From: Corella eumyota
Taxonomy: Eukaryota > Chordata > Ascidiacea > Phlebobranchia > Corellidae
NCBI GenBank assembly: GCA_963082875.1
Contig: OY720101.1
Coordinates: 6,572,001-6,636,000 of the forward strand
DNA: 64,000 nucleotides
Direction of reading: 5' to 3'
The translations under genes were made by a program, and so were the position numbers. Below the pieces are notes generated by a model, which saw only the letters and a list, made by a program, of their open reading frames with translations, ran no database searches and was not told the origin of the DNA. Below are positions 54,601 through 59,746 of the stretch, in pieces (positions within the stretch are counted from its first letter, which is position 1; each line of letters opens with the position of its first letter).

Positions 54601-57001
54601 CCCAACGCATGCTTGCCAGTTTTTTAGATTGTTTAACCATAAATCGTGTTAATAAAATCCTGGTTACTTCAGTGGAATGCTATTTTTACAGTCGAATACA
54701 AAACCAGTTACATTTAAAGGTTTAAATTCACGTGGCACACATAGTTAGATAGAGTTTCCCGTTGCTAATAAGGCTTTTATCAAAAAATAATAATAATTTT
54801 TTGACAACACTGTTTTAAAAAAATAAAATAAATACCAATAATTTTATTGTATTCAGCTTTTAAAAATTACAAACATAAATTAAAAAAATTTTAATTACAA
54901 CTAAACCCACCCTTATATTTGTTGAATTTTGATGCGAATCGAACCGACCAATAGAAATGCTTTGGGTCGAAACAAAATAGTCTTCTGGAGAATGAGCGCT
55001 ACCGGCTATAACTTGATAGTCAAAAGTCACCTTAATCATAAATAGTTAAATAATTAGTAAATAATTCTACATCGTTTTGCCCAACCTATAGATTTATCAA
55101 AGAGTAAAGGCAACCTTTTTTCATTGTTTTATATTTTGGTTTTTAAGTTTAAAAAACATCATGGCATACTTGTCCTTCCATTGGTCCCACCACTGTTTCT
55201 CCAGTTTCTTCAATCCCCCTTAAAACTGGAACATCTAAATATCCTACATCTTCTTTCACGCGATATATTTTCTTTGCAAACCTAAATTAGTGATTTAATT
55301 AATAAACAACAATCACAAATCTTGCCTAAACCGTGGAATTCAATTTACAATACACATATACCCAACAAAGTATTTTTTACCGAATCGGACTGTCGTTTTT
55401 CCTGATGAAGATATCCATAGACTTTCTGCTTTTGTCTATAGAAAGTCCACCTGTTGTCGATGTTAACGTTACAATAAAAGTTTCATCATTTTCGGGTATC
55501 TGTAACAAGAAAAGATAAATTTAAAAAATAAGAAAAATTTTTAGATTTTAACGACCTCATCTTTTTAAATCTATATAAAAAACAACTTAGTTACCTTATC
55601 ATCTAAAACAAAAATAGAAAATTCTTTTTCATTCTCCCCGTCGAACAAAGTAATGGTTCCTGAAGAAGGGAATATATCATTTTGATCTACTTCCTTGAAG
55701 TAAAAAATAAAAAAATAAAATTTGAAGCAAAAGAAGTAAAATACAAATAATGAAAAGTGAAAACCCAAATGTAAATTTATCCAACAATATTTTTTGCATA
55801 AAATAAAAACTTATTTTAGGTTTTAAATGATGATCGTACGTTGTCGGTTGTTCCTTTAGTTTTCTGTTTGACAACATAGTTTACTGTCACATTCCCAAAT
55901 AGCCCCCTTTCTCTTGTAAGCAGTAAAGTAACACTTGTGTTATCGTTGGACACTTCGTCAACTAACAGCGGAATTTCATTCTATTAAAAATAAAAACACT
56001 GTGATAAAACATAAAAATAAGATTTCAGTTAAATTTCCTTTTTTAAAATTAGTATTAACTAAATTCGAGTTTTAAACAATTAAAATAATGTGTCGGACCA
56101 TCCATATTTAAAAATTAATTTGTCTTAACATCTTTAAAAATGCGGTTCGGTATTTAATTTGAATTTGTTACGTTTTGAAATCCAATTATCCCATGCGTAT
56201 CGTCATTGGCTAAAATAGTCACGTGAGCAGTCATCGGATCAACTACTTGAAAGTAACTGGGATTGGGCATCAGACGAAATCTATAAATGAAATCATTTTT
56301 AAAGTTATGATCACTTAATTTTTGAATGATACTACAAAAACTCGTTGGGTTTTTAAATAATATTTTATGTATTGACAAAATAACCACATTCTTTCTTTTA
56401 ACCATTAAAATTTAAATCAAAGACATTCATTGGTATATTTTTTTATTAGCCTATTTCATGTCTTACTTTTTATTAGTAAACTTTAATTTATATAATAAAC
56501 AGAACAAAATCATATTATTTTTTTAATTTAAACTTACGTAAAGATTTCATTTGTTTCTGGTATGTCGTCGTTTTTAGTTGTAGCAAACACAGAAGTAACT
56601 GTGACGTTTTGCTGTCCAACATTTCCGTAAAATATAACTGCAATTCGGGTACTGAAAAAATCTTCGGTTTTTGGTTCCAACTACGAAAAAAGTTATTAAA
56701 ATATAAATCAAAAATGAAAATAACTATTAAACAACATGAAACAAAAAATGTTGCTTTTTTTAAATGTGCATATTTTAAAACAACCGTTTTACAAACTTTT
56801 TTAAAATGTTTTCACATCATGTTTCACCTCAACGTATGCTGTAAAAGTTTGGTCAGTTATCCCCAACTTTTCTACAGATATTTCCACTAGATTTTCATTT
56901 TCTTCTAGAAATCCAAGATCAGTTTTTACAAAACGTATTTGCACGTCTTGGGCGTAGCAATATAATATTGTTGCCAACAATATCCAAATTGTTGTAAACA
57001 T
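5606..57001 (-). CDS. ADGRV1: ADGRV1 (very large adhesion GPCR V1), complete, 114 coding exons
   Basis: In vertebrates this adhesion GPCR forms ankle links at the base of stereocilia and periciliary fibres of photoreceptors; it is the Usher syndrome type 2C gene. Here the start codon at 56999-57001 opens a signal peptide ([17 protein letters not shown]) and the stop is at 5606-5608. I placed 114 exons, all with GT-AG introns except one GC-AG. Cumulative exon phase closes exactly at 6,388 codons plus stop. Domain order matches human ADGRV1: Calx-beta arrays, one LamG, an apple-like insert, EAR repeats, GAIN/GPS, 7TM and a PDZ-ligand tail. No frameshift or internal stop is seen. Introns are mostly 100-700 bp and AT-rich, and hold all the SINEs found in this gene. 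Exon coordinates are given in the block entries. Comparison with human is from memory, and single exon ends may be off by a base or two. Confidence 0.97.
5802..6093 (+). mobile_element. tRNA-derived SINE, near full length (family A)
   Basis: This is the best-preserved copy of a family seen about two dozen times. The head, CCGGCAGCGTGGTGTAGTGG, holds a pol III A box, and GGGTTCAATCCC a B box. The middle has AGCGCC...AAGGCGCTATAAAC and GAGCCAGCACTTAATCAGCAG. The 3' part has GACTGGGTAGGAGTAAC and GATAAAGATATATAC ending in an A-rich tail. It sits in the last ADGRV1 intron, antisense to the gene. It may correspond to the composite SINE described from Ciona, but I cannot check. Confidence 0.85.
6830..8906 (-). 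CDS. ADGRV1: ADGRV1 exons 106-111: seven-transmembrane region
   Basis: Exons 8772-8906 (TM1-TM2), 8444-8578 (TM3, [13 protein letters not shown]), 8168-8334 (TM4, [20 protein letters not shown]), 7654-7811 (TM5, [20 protein letters not shown]), 7113-7234 (TM6 and loop, [20 protein letters not shown]), 6830-6944 (TM7, [13 protein letters not shown]). The third intracellular loop contains YDDVYRGR just before TM6, equivalent to human [16 protein letters not shown] and YGILHNQ are likewise close to human TWLWGGLH and YFILHNQ (from memory). Adhesion-GPCR (class B2) family. Two introns contain SINE copies. Confidence 0.95.
7298..7566 (+). mobile_element. tRNA-SINE copy, diverged (family A)
   Basis: Starts at GCATGGCCTGTGGTCAGAAC, has a B-box-like GGGTTTAATCCC and the AAGGCGCTAT block, and ends near GAATAAATTTT. 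It lies in the intron between TM5 and TM6 exons. It is older than the copy at 5802, with many substitutions. Confidence 0.75.
7866..8130 (-). mobile_element. tRNA-SINE copy, diverged (family A)
   Basis: Reverse-complement copy: it runs from AACATAGGGTAACATTAGTT through CTACAGCATGAGAGCAGTAG and the head at ACCACTACACCAAG. It lies in the intron between exons 108 and 109. Confidence 0.75.
9224..11796 (-). CDS. ADGRV1: ADGRV1 exons 99-105: GAIN domain with GPS autoproteolysis motif
   Basis: Exons 11605-11796, 11095-11274, 10514-10669, 10219-10287, 9980-10096, 9579-9719, 9224-9364. The helical GAIN A part includes [17 protein letters not shown]. The GAIN B/GPS end reads [15 protein letters not shown], then VCKVV and [13 protein letters not shown]. 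This has the four GPS cysteines (C-x-LW, C-K-V, C-x-C) and the H-M-S cleavage triad, so autoproteolysis between M and S is expected. Human ADGRV1 has VECACSHMSVYA (from memory). [15 protein letters not shown] corresponds to human LHWYPQQINGHKFEG. Cleavage would leave [15 protein letters not shown] as the start of the tethered segment. Confidence 0.93.
9474..9552 (-). repeat. tRNA-like fragment, probably an old SINE head
   Basis: On the minus strand GGGGTTCGAGCCCC forms a perfect T-arm with a B-box core, preceded by an A-box-like AGTTCATGG. The acceptor stem does not pair, so this is not a working tRNA gene. Its bases differ from family A heads, so it may come from a second SINE family or a tRNA pseudogene. 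Confidence 0.4.
10848..10995 (-). mobile_element. tRNA-SINE 3' fragment (family A)
   Basis: Only the 3' half is present: GGAAAGGCCAACTTTACAGC, then AACATTTACTACCCCGACCC and GCCTGATAAACAACCTGCC. The tRNA head is missing. In the intron between exons 100 and 101. Confidence 0.65.
11452..11556 (-). mobile_element. tRNA-SINE head fragment (family A)
   Basis: Only the tRNA-like head is left: ACATGACCTCAGGTAGTGAA followed by GCCAAGTGTTCTAACTTCTT. In the intron between exons 99 and 100. Confidence 0.6.
11916..26530 (-). CDS. ADGRV1: ADGRV1 exons 66-98: membrane-proximal Calx-beta array
   Basis: Exons 26417-26530, 26141-26287, 25862-25986, 25350-25551, 24722-24950, 24337-24482, 23895-23994, 23624-23737, 23299-23470, 22933-23149, 22348-22543, 22109-22222, 21526-21758, 20946-21117, 20399-20613, 19644-19898, 19114-19319, 18416-18629, 18091-18138, 17818-17968, 17483-17648, 17111-17267, 16733-16867, 16470-16620, 16115-16299, 15855-16034, 15199-15448, 14581-14748, 14088-14293, 13538-13727, 12896-13185, 12462-12607, 11916-12117. 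Signatures include [53 protein letters not shown] and [12 protein letters not shown] followed by [16 protein letters not shown] matches the human order GQP..MEIAEIMIEENDDPRG (from memory). The last module ([15 protein letters not shown]) abuts the GAIN domain. Exon 84 is only 48 nt. Confidence 0.92.
12255..12437 (+). mobile_element. tRNA-SINE copy, 3' truncated (family A)
   Basis: The head GGCAGCGTGGTGTGGTGGTA is well kept. The copy stops at GGCAACTCGAGACCGGGGTA, so the final ~60-70 bp and A-rich tail are missing. It also has an internal gap after AAACAGTACG. In the intron between exons 97 and 98. Confidence 0.75.
13861..14062. mobile_element. Head-to-head pair of SINE fragments (family A)
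   Basis: Two pieces meet at about 13916. 13861-13915 is a minus-strand fragment (CTACAACATGGAAGCAGTGG). 13919-14062 is a plus-strand copy with head GCAGCGTTGCGTAGTGGTCA, B box GGGTTTGATCCCC and the GTTAGGTGCTATAAACAG block, cut short at AAGCAGCATAAATTTT. The result is an inverted arrangement in the intron between exons 94 and 95. Confidence 0.65.
14876..14933. repeat. Perfect 29-bp tandem duplication
   Basis: The 29-bp unit that begins TAGCATGGTGCGGTTGTCTT and ends AATATTGTG occurs twice in direct succession with no differences that I can see. It lies in the intron between exons 92 and 93, so the duplication must be recent. Confidence 0.8.
15521..15778 (-). mobile_element. tRNA-SINE copy (family A)
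   Basis: Nearly full length, from TAATGTTGAAAAGTCGACTT through CTTACTCAAGAGCACTACAG to ACCACTACACCATG. In the intron between exons 91 and 92. Confidence 0.75.
18170..18400. repeat. Degenerate intronic minisatellite, ~60-bp unit
   Basis: The pattern GCAATTTTACGTTTATAGTT followed by AAATTTAAATTTTAAACCTG recurs about three to four times with substitutions. It lies in the intron beside the 48-nt exon 84. Confidence 0.55.
19381..19594 (+). mobile_element. tRNA-SINE copy, old (family A)
   Basis: Starts GCATTGTGGTGCAGAAGTTA, keeps CATGCTGTAGTACC and AAGCACTATATATAA, and ends ACACATTAAGAATAAATG. The central region is shortened and the copy is heavily diverged. In the intron between exons 81 and 82. 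Confidence 0.65.
20002..20240 (-). mobile_element. tRNA-SINE copy (family A)
   Basis: Runs from GACCTAAACATAGAGTAACA to the head remnant ACTATTACACCTTGAAGTCG, including GTTGGGTTAGCAGGAGTTCA. In the intron between exons 80 and 81. Confidence 0.75.
26692..29552 (-). CDS. ADGRV1: ADGRV1 exons 58-65: EAR/EPTP repeats inserted in a split Calx-beta
   Basis: Exons 29434-29552, 28773-29023, 28591-28682, 28180-28339, 27911-28053, 27452-27671, 27260-27385, 26692-27111. Exon 58 carries the first strands of a Calx-beta ([17 protein letters not shown]). Exons 59-65 then change to EAR/EPTP-type repeats: short units with a YxW or YKW core ([20 protein letters not shown]), alternating with strands such as [30 protein letters not shown] and DNNLLMLT. 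Exon 65 ends with the missing half of the Calx-beta ([25 protein letters not shown]). Human ADGRV1 has seven EAR repeats, also inside one Calx-beta. EAR repeats are predicted to form a seven-bladed propeller and occur in LGI proteins, where they bind partners. Confidence 0.9.
29203..29292 (-). mobile_element. tRNA-SINE head fragment (family A)
   Basis: A diverged fragment with CACCTTACTTAAAAAGCAGT and CCCTCGTAGTGAAGCAAAGT. Only the head and adjacent block remain. In the intron between exons 58 and 59. Confidence 0.5.
29966..36257 (-). CDS. ADGRV1: ADGRV1 exons 46-57: Calx-beta array between apple insert and EAR repeats
   Basis: Exons 36105-36257, 35745-35952, 35385-35504, 34986-35180, 34481-34720, 33763-33975, 32378-32605, 32123-32229, 31839-31964, 31181-31416, 30734-30917, 29966-30144. 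Calx-beta signatures: [54 protein letters not shown], with [17 protein letters not shown] and [10 protein letters not shown] linkers. The donor of exon 55 is the weak GTTCGT. Introns here host two copies of the 514-bp inverted-repeat element and several SINEs, making them the longest in this part of the gene. Confidence 0.92.
30285..30569 (+). mobile_element. tRNA-SINE, near full length (family A)
   Basis: A young copy: CCGGCAGCGTGGTGTTATGG at the start, B box GGGTTCAATCCCC, and GAGGATAAAGATATATACAA at the end. It lies in the intron between exons 56 and 57, antisense to ADGRV1. Confidence 0.85.
31475..31738 (+). mobile_element. tRNA-SINE copy, 5' truncated (family A)
   Basis: Begins inside the head at AGAACACTTGGCTTATCTAC, keeps the B box and middle, and ends CCCACATCAAAGATAAGTAA. 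In the intron between exons 54 and 55. Confidence 0.7.
31756..31812 (-). mobile_element. tRNA-SINE head fragment (family A)
   Basis: GCAGTGGGAATAGTAAAACC then AAGTGTTCTAACCACCACAC: a small minus-strand head fragment about 20 bp past the plus-strand copy that ends near 31738, giving a tail-to-tail pair in one intron. Confidence 0.5.
32907..33151 (-). mobile_element. tRNA-SINE copy abutting the 514-bp inverted-repeat element
   Basis: Well-preserved copy: ATATCTTTATCCTCGATGTG at its 3' end, CACTACAGCATGAGATCAGT and GGGGATTGAACCCACTACC near its head. The head stops where the inverted-repeat element begins at 33152. The missing head is not found on the far side, so the other element either inserted at the edge of the SINE or replaced it. 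Confidence 0.75.
33152..33665. mobile_element. Non-autonomous element with terminal inverted repeats (MITE-like), ~514 bp
   Basis: The left end is CAGGGTACGAATTAACG, and the reverse complement of the right end is CAGGGAACGAAATAACG, so the termini are inverted repeats starting CAGGG. Both ends are flanked by TTATA (33147-33151 and 33666-33670), a possible 5-bp target-site duplication. The inside is non-coding and repeats CGATTCGCT near both ends, with an inner palindrome TTCGCTTTTAGCGAA. Two further copies are in this window. The CAGGG ends recall hAT elements, but the flank is not a clear 8-bp duplication. It lies in the intron between exons 51 and 52. Confidence 0.7.
34132..34445. mobile_element. 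Second, diverged copy of the 514-bp element
   Basis: Matches the left two thirds of the element at 33152: CAGGATTACCGTTTAAAAAT at the start, CTAAAAATAAGGTCAC, TTTTGTAACACTTGATGCC, CCTATGGTAACCTACATTTC and GAAACCGGAT. The right terminal part is missing. In the intron between exons 50 and 51, next door to the first copy. Confidence 0.65.
36335..36628. repeat. Degenerate intronic tandem repeat, ~55-60-bp unit
   Basis: Units built on AAATACTAATATTTATA, CAAAATTAGGTT and AAAAAAGTAAAAA recur about five times right up to the donor of the apple-insert exon. The copies differ by substitutions and small gaps. Confidence 0.55.
36632..36879 (-). CDS. ADGRV1: ADGRV1 exon 45: apple/PAN-like cysteine insert
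   Basis: This exon does not look like Calx-beta. About 20 residues in it reads [19 protein letters not shown], then [10 protein letters not shown]: the spacing C-x3-C-x6-C-x-F-x-Y-x6-C is the core of PAN/apple modules. A polar stretch follows before the next Calx-beta strand begins in exon 46. As I recall, human ADGRV1 has a matching segment at the same place (YTCATLCLKEQACSAFSFF ... CFWMTSW), so the insert is ancestral, not lineage-specific. Its ligand or role is unknown. It is bounded by a phase-1 intron upstream and a phase-0 intron downstream. Confidence 0.85.
37136..44449 (-). CDS. ADGRV1: ADGRV1 exons 31-44: middle Calx-beta array
   Basis: Exons 44307-44449, 43966-44189, 43293-43481, 42897-43100, 42338-42467, 42120-42253, 41597-41791, 40846-41066, 40284-40456, 39637-39887, 38895-39084, 38297-38553, 37812-38032, 37136-37263. 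Calx-beta hallmarks recur: [50 protein letters not shown], plus [17 protein letters not shown] and NDRPYGDV linkers. The stretch VPNSPKLG next to a Calx-beta linker matches human IPNSPRLG (from memory). So the modules are collinear with the vertebrate protein rather than independently expanded. Two cysteines in exon 32 (MLPCQPEN and MLACFVNR) also have counterparts at the same human position. Confidence 0.92.
39142..39353 (-). mobile_element. tRNA-SINE copy with internal deletion (family A)
   Basis: From TTATCCTCGATAAAAAAGGA to GTGTCAAGTGTTCTAACCAT. The segment between the GCGCTATAAAC block and the anticodon-arm region is missing. In the intron between exons 40 and 41. Confidence 0.7.
39951..40184 (-). 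mobile_element. tRNA-SINE copy, head truncated (family A)
   Basis: From TATTGATGTGGGAAAGTCGA to GGGGATTGAACCCACGACCT plus CATGTAGG. The A-box part of the head is absent. In the intron between exons 39 and 40. Confidence 0.75.
42536..42886 (-). mobile_element. Two same-strand SINE copies in one intron (family A)
   Basis: 42536-42732 is a copy with CAACCCAGACTCGAGTTGCC and AAGGGCGCTACAGCATAAAG. 42800-42886 is a second, head-only fragment (GAGAATCAAACCCAGGAACT). Both are minus strand, in the intron between exons 34 and 35. Confidence 0.65.
43760..43909. mobile_element. Third copy of the 514-bp element, inverted and truncated
   Basis: Read in reverse complement it gives GGGTAGGAATTAACACTTGA, then TTTTTATAACACTTGACGCC, GCATTTTTAAAATGTAAC and TATTGTTAAACAATCGTTG, matching the left third of the element at 33152. 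In the intron between exons 32 and 33. Confidence 0.6.
44583..46177 (-). CDS. ADGRV1: ADGRV1 exons 27-30: LamG/pentraxin-like domain
   Basis: Exons 46036-46177, 45649-45844, 45038-45181 and 44583-44792. The translation has the laminin-G/pentraxin strand pattern: FSISFWIQ (the 'F-x-x-S-x-W' strand), a KF-D turn, [18 protein letters not shown] (ligand-face hairpin ending in D-G), and [16 protein letters not shown] (the closing 'F-x-G-x-x-x-D-V-R-x-Y' strand). Human ADGRV1 has one such domain at the same place in the Calx-beta array, with a near-identical closing motif (FTGLMQDVRSYERKLT, from memory). It is presumably an adhesion or ligand-binding module. The intron at 45182-45648 carries an antisense SINE copy. 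Confidence 0.9.
45346..45570 (-). mobile_element. tRNA-SINE copy, complete head, 3' truncated (family A)
   Basis: Head fully present on the minus strand (GTGGTGTAGCAAGTGTTCTT and ACCACTACACAAAGATGCCG). The 3' end is cut at CAGTTACTCTGACCCAGTCT. In an intron of the LamG domain. Confidence 0.75.
46461..57001 (-). CDS. ADGRV1: ADGRV1 exons 1-26: signal peptide and N-terminal Calx-beta array
   Basis: Exons from 5': 56828-57001, 56538-56680, 56172-56280, 55840-55980, 55595-55693, 55381-55499, 55170-55281, 54911-55030, 54098-54330, 53712-53927, 53067-53222, 52727-52887, 52487-52575, 52068-52257, 51295-51496, 50675-50801, 50270-50405, 50082-50156, 49853-49990, 49367-49527, 49078-49234, 48414-48682, 47559-47704, 47143-47242, 46807-46954, 46461-46648. 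A hydrophobic leader is followed by repeated Calx-beta modules. These are recognised by recurring DD-x-PE acidic motifs ([25 protein letters not shown]), an ND-x-P-x-G linker ([20 protein letters not shown]), G-x-G-x-V-x-V-x-W strands and FxxGE turns. Calx-beta domains bind calcium between modules through these acidic residues. The donor of exon 11 is GC rather than GT. Confidence 0.93.
49583..49815 (-). mobile_element. tRNA-SINE copy, very old (family A)
   Basis: A strongly diverged copy: CAAACAAAGTATAACATTTA, then AGTCTTAAGTTGCTTCATAC and AAGCCAAGTGTTCTAAACAG. In the intron between exons 19 and 20. Confidence 0.55.
50868..51132 (+). mobile_element. tRNA-SINE copy, diverged (family A)
   Basis: GAACACTTGGTTTTACTACA, then B box GGGTTCTATACCC, CAAGACTAAGACAGGGCAAC and a 3' end at TTTACATCAAAAATAAATAA. 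In the intron between exons 15 and 16. Confidence 0.7.
51743..52031 (+). mobile_element. tRNA-SINE, near full length (family A)
   Basis: A young copy: CCCGGCAGCGTGGTGTAGTG, B box GGGTTCAACTCCC, and end GAAGATAAAGATATATACAA. In the intron between exons 14 and 15, antisense to ADGRV1. Confidence 0.85.
53062..53066 (-). other. ADGRV1: GC-AG intron donor after ADGRV1 exon 11
   Basis: Exon 11 ends ...AACATAAG and the intron starts GCATGT, so the donor is GC. The exonic AAG before it is a strong consensus, as usual for GC donors. Using the nearby GT (four bases further) would break the frame into exon 12, which reads [16 protein letters not shown]. It is the only non-GT donor among the 113 introns I placed. 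Confidence 0.7.
53369..53586 (-). mobile_element. tRNA-SINE copy with internal deletion (family A)
   Basis: 3' end ATATCTTTATCCTCGATGTG is intact. The B box TTGAACCCACGACC and part of the head are kept, but the block with the AGCGCC...GGCGCT inverted repeat is missing. In the intron between exons 10 and 11. Confidence 0.7.
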
Positions 57002-59146
57002 CTTTTAGATCTTACTTAAATAATGTGCACTAAGCACAATTATCAATAGAAAACAATAACCTTAAATATTCTGTTTACTTAATTTTCTTAAATTTTACCA
57101 CTAAACCTAAACAATTATTAAACTTTTTTTTATTGTATTTACATTTTTGTATATAAAAATTAGTCAAAGATGTCTTTAAAATACCCATCTATCTACCAGT
57201 ACTCTTATGTTAATATAAACATTAATATAACAATTTAATTTACTTAAAGTATTAACTTGTTTTTGTAAAAAAAGAAAATTATATATGCGATGCAGGCATT
57301 TTATATAAGCCACCTGCAGCTTGCGTTTTATCCACTTGCCCTTATAAAATATTCATAAACAAACTATATTATTAATTCCGTGTACTCCAAGTTTTGTATG
57401 CAATAACAATTGTTCATTTAATTCACGATAAACAGCAAATTAATAAATCAAATATGAAAAATAGCAAGTATTAGAATACATTAAAAATTGACAACAAAGT
57501 AAATTTAAAATTTGTCATTAAAAATTATTTTTTTATCGAAATAACGATTAATATAAAGCCACAACACTAAGTGTATATTATTTTAGTTCTAACACTTTTT
57601 AAACGCAAACGCTTTAAAGTCCTTACTAATTAGCTCTTTGTCTATTCCACTGTGACATTTCTTTGTTATCTTGTAAAGGCAAAAAATGTCTAAAGTCAAA
57701 AAATGCTTAAATTAGTTTTGCGTTGCTAACGACTATAAGAGGGTAAGTACACTTACAGATTCTTCAGCGTTACAATGATTTACCCCATTCAAATTTTTCT
57801 CGTGACGTCATGATTTAATGTATTGCGTAAATGTAATTAATTTTGTTGATTCTAAAAGTTTGTTTTTTTTTAAATAAAAAAATAATGCTTTCATGACTCT
57901 AAAAAAAGTAAAAAGTAATCGCCAAATATTTAAAAAATAAGTTCATTAAGTTTATAAATAAAAATATAATTCGCAAGCAGTTTTTTTTAACACATTTTTA
58001 ATAACTATTGCAAAACGGACACGTTGTATTAGCCTATAAGCTTTATATTATCCTTAACATTTATATTTGTTTAAAAATTAGTTTAAATAAGGTAATAAAT
58101 ATAAACAAAAAAACTTAAAACAAAATAAAACAGGGGTTGTATTTTTAATTTGCTTGAGATAATGTTACAAATGTTTGCCAAATGTTAAAAATTTGCAACC
58201 AAAGATGGCAATAAGTTGTAAGATTGGTTATATAACTATGAAGTTGAGTTTTATTATACTAACTTGGTAAGATAGACGTTATTTATTTATTTAGCAAGCA
58301 GCGAAACTAAAAATGGCTTGCTACTAACACAAAGGCGTAGTCTGGTAAAAGGCAGTCACGCGTATCAAACATGTGACTGTTCTCTCTTTATTAGTGTTTC
58401 GCCATTCAACCATTCAAACAACGAAAAGGTACGTTGTTGTTTTAATAACTAAGTGAGTATTTTAAAAGCAAAAGAAACTTAACAGTTACTTTGTGTAACA
58501 GGAAGTTATATTGTGATAGTGCAGTCCGTTAGTGTTTAATCAGTAGATCCCAGATATTTAAATAGGTTTGTTGTAAAACATGACTGACTTACCATTTTAG
58601 TCATTTAAAGTCATATAGTTTAGAATAACTACAGTTGTATTGAAATTTTGTTCCCAAAGTTTCATGTATTATTTGTATTGTAAACCCTCATATAAGCAGT
58701 GGAACCTTGTAATAAATATTTGTTAACATACTGAATATAACATTATTATATCCGGTTTGCTGTTAATGGGACGTCGACATACAGACATAGATCAACAGTC
58801 TAAAGAATAGCATATTATTAGTAATATAGCCCGTACAATATTATAACTAAACTTATAACAAATTAATAGGAAAAAAGGGTAGTCGTGTTTTTGTAAATTA
58901 CTTAATAGTTTAAAACGTGATTAATTTTGTGACGTTTAAGATGTTATATTTATAGCGCACAAGACAGAAATTTCCATGACGTATGTCTTGCGTTATTTAA
59001 TTTCCAATGCATTTACCTTAGTAGTATGCGGAAGTAAAAAATCTATTAATAAACAATTAAAACTTGGAATAATGTGTTTACGTTAATTATAATATTTATA
59101 GATTTTAAATAGGGGATTATAAATTTTTAAACTAGAGTGTCCATAA
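57002..59146. promoter_or_regulatory. Divergent intergenic region between ADGRV1 and the LITAF-like gene
   Basis: About 2.1 kb between two start codons facing away from each other; no SINE and no convincing ORF. Visible elements: on the minus strand a TATATAAAA box near 57299-57307, about 300 bp before the ADGRV1 ATG, with a CACCTG E-box just upstream; a full CRE palindrome TGACGTCA at about 57803-57810; an inverted repeat CAGTCAC...GTGACTG at about 58353-58379, which includes CATGTGAC (an M-box/E-box type sequence). AAAAG|GTACGT near 58428 could be the donor of a non-coding first exon of the LITAF-like gene, with an acceptor such as TTTTAAATAG near 59112. All are pattern matches only. Confidence 0.4.
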
Positions 59147-59746
59147 ATGGAGAAGCAAGCGCTCAATCCCCAACCAGGGTATCCTCAAGATCCAAAAGTC
59201 CCTACTGGTGCTAATGCTCCGCCCGGGCCGCCACCGCAGGCCTACGCACCACAACAGGCTTACGCACCACCTGGTGCGCCCCCGCCAAGCTACGACCAAA
59301 GCGCAGGACTAACCAACGGGCAACCTGGTGCCCCACCGCCGGCAAATTACGGTCTTGCTCCCGGTCAGGCACCCTACCAAGGGCAGACGCCTTATCAGGG
59401 ACAGCCGTACGTTGCACCTACAGTCACGGTACCAGTTGGGTATAATCCTCCAGGAACGGTTCCCGGAGCCTACCCTCAACCACCACCTGGCACAACTATT
59501 TTAGTTCAACCTCAACTGAACCGATTCCCGGCCAACTGCATGTGCCCGAATTGTCATCAAAATATCGTGACGCAAACCTTCAGAGAGACCGGCACACTGA
59601 CGTGGTTAGCGGCAGGCGGGATATGCTTAATGGGCGGCTGGGTTTTCTGCCTTTGCTTAATCCCGTTTTGTATCGATGACCTAATGGATGTACGACACCA
59701 ATGCCCTAACTGCAAGCATAACATCCATATCTATAGAAGAATGTAA
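59147..59746 (+). CDS. LITAF-domain membrane protein (LITAF/CDIP1-like)
   Basis: A single-exon gene of 199 codons. Residues 1-125 are rich in Pro, Gly, Ala, Gln and Tyr with PPPSY (a PPxY-type WW ligand) and many P-x-Y repeats. Residues 128-199 are a LITAF domain: CMCPNC at its start, a hydrophobic stretch (LAAGGICLMGGWVFCLCLIP) that dips into the membrane, and HQCPNCKHNI at its end. The two CxxC knuckles bind one zinc. LITAF proteins sit on the cytoplasmic face of late endosomes and lysosomes, recruit NEDD4-type ligases and ESCRT parts and act in sorting. No PSAP/PTAP motif was noticed. The coding sequence is much more GC-rich than its surroundings. AATAAA at 59953 is a likely poly(A) signal. 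I cannot tell whether it is closer to LITAF or CDIP1. Confidence 0.92.
   Translation: MEKQALNPQPGYPQDPKVPTGANAPPGPPPQAYAPQQAYAPPGAPPPSYDQSAGLTNGQPGAPPPANYGLAPGQAPYQGQTPYQGQPYVAPTVTVPVGYNPPGTVPGAYPQPPPGTTILVQPQLNRFPANCMCPNCHQNIVTQTFRETGTLTWLAAGGICLMGGWVFCLCLIPFCIDDLMDVRHQCPNCKHNIHIYRRM

Noticed and set aside
56609-56890. 93-codon plus-strand open frame opposite the first ADGRV1 exons
   Set aside because: It covers exons 1-2 and their intron on the other strand; composition is that of AT-rich intron, with no recognisable domain.
59211-59417. 68-codon minus-strand open frame inside the LITAF-like gene
   Set aside because: It is the shadow of a GC-rich, Pro/Ala-rich coding frame; it has no domain and no splice or promoter context.
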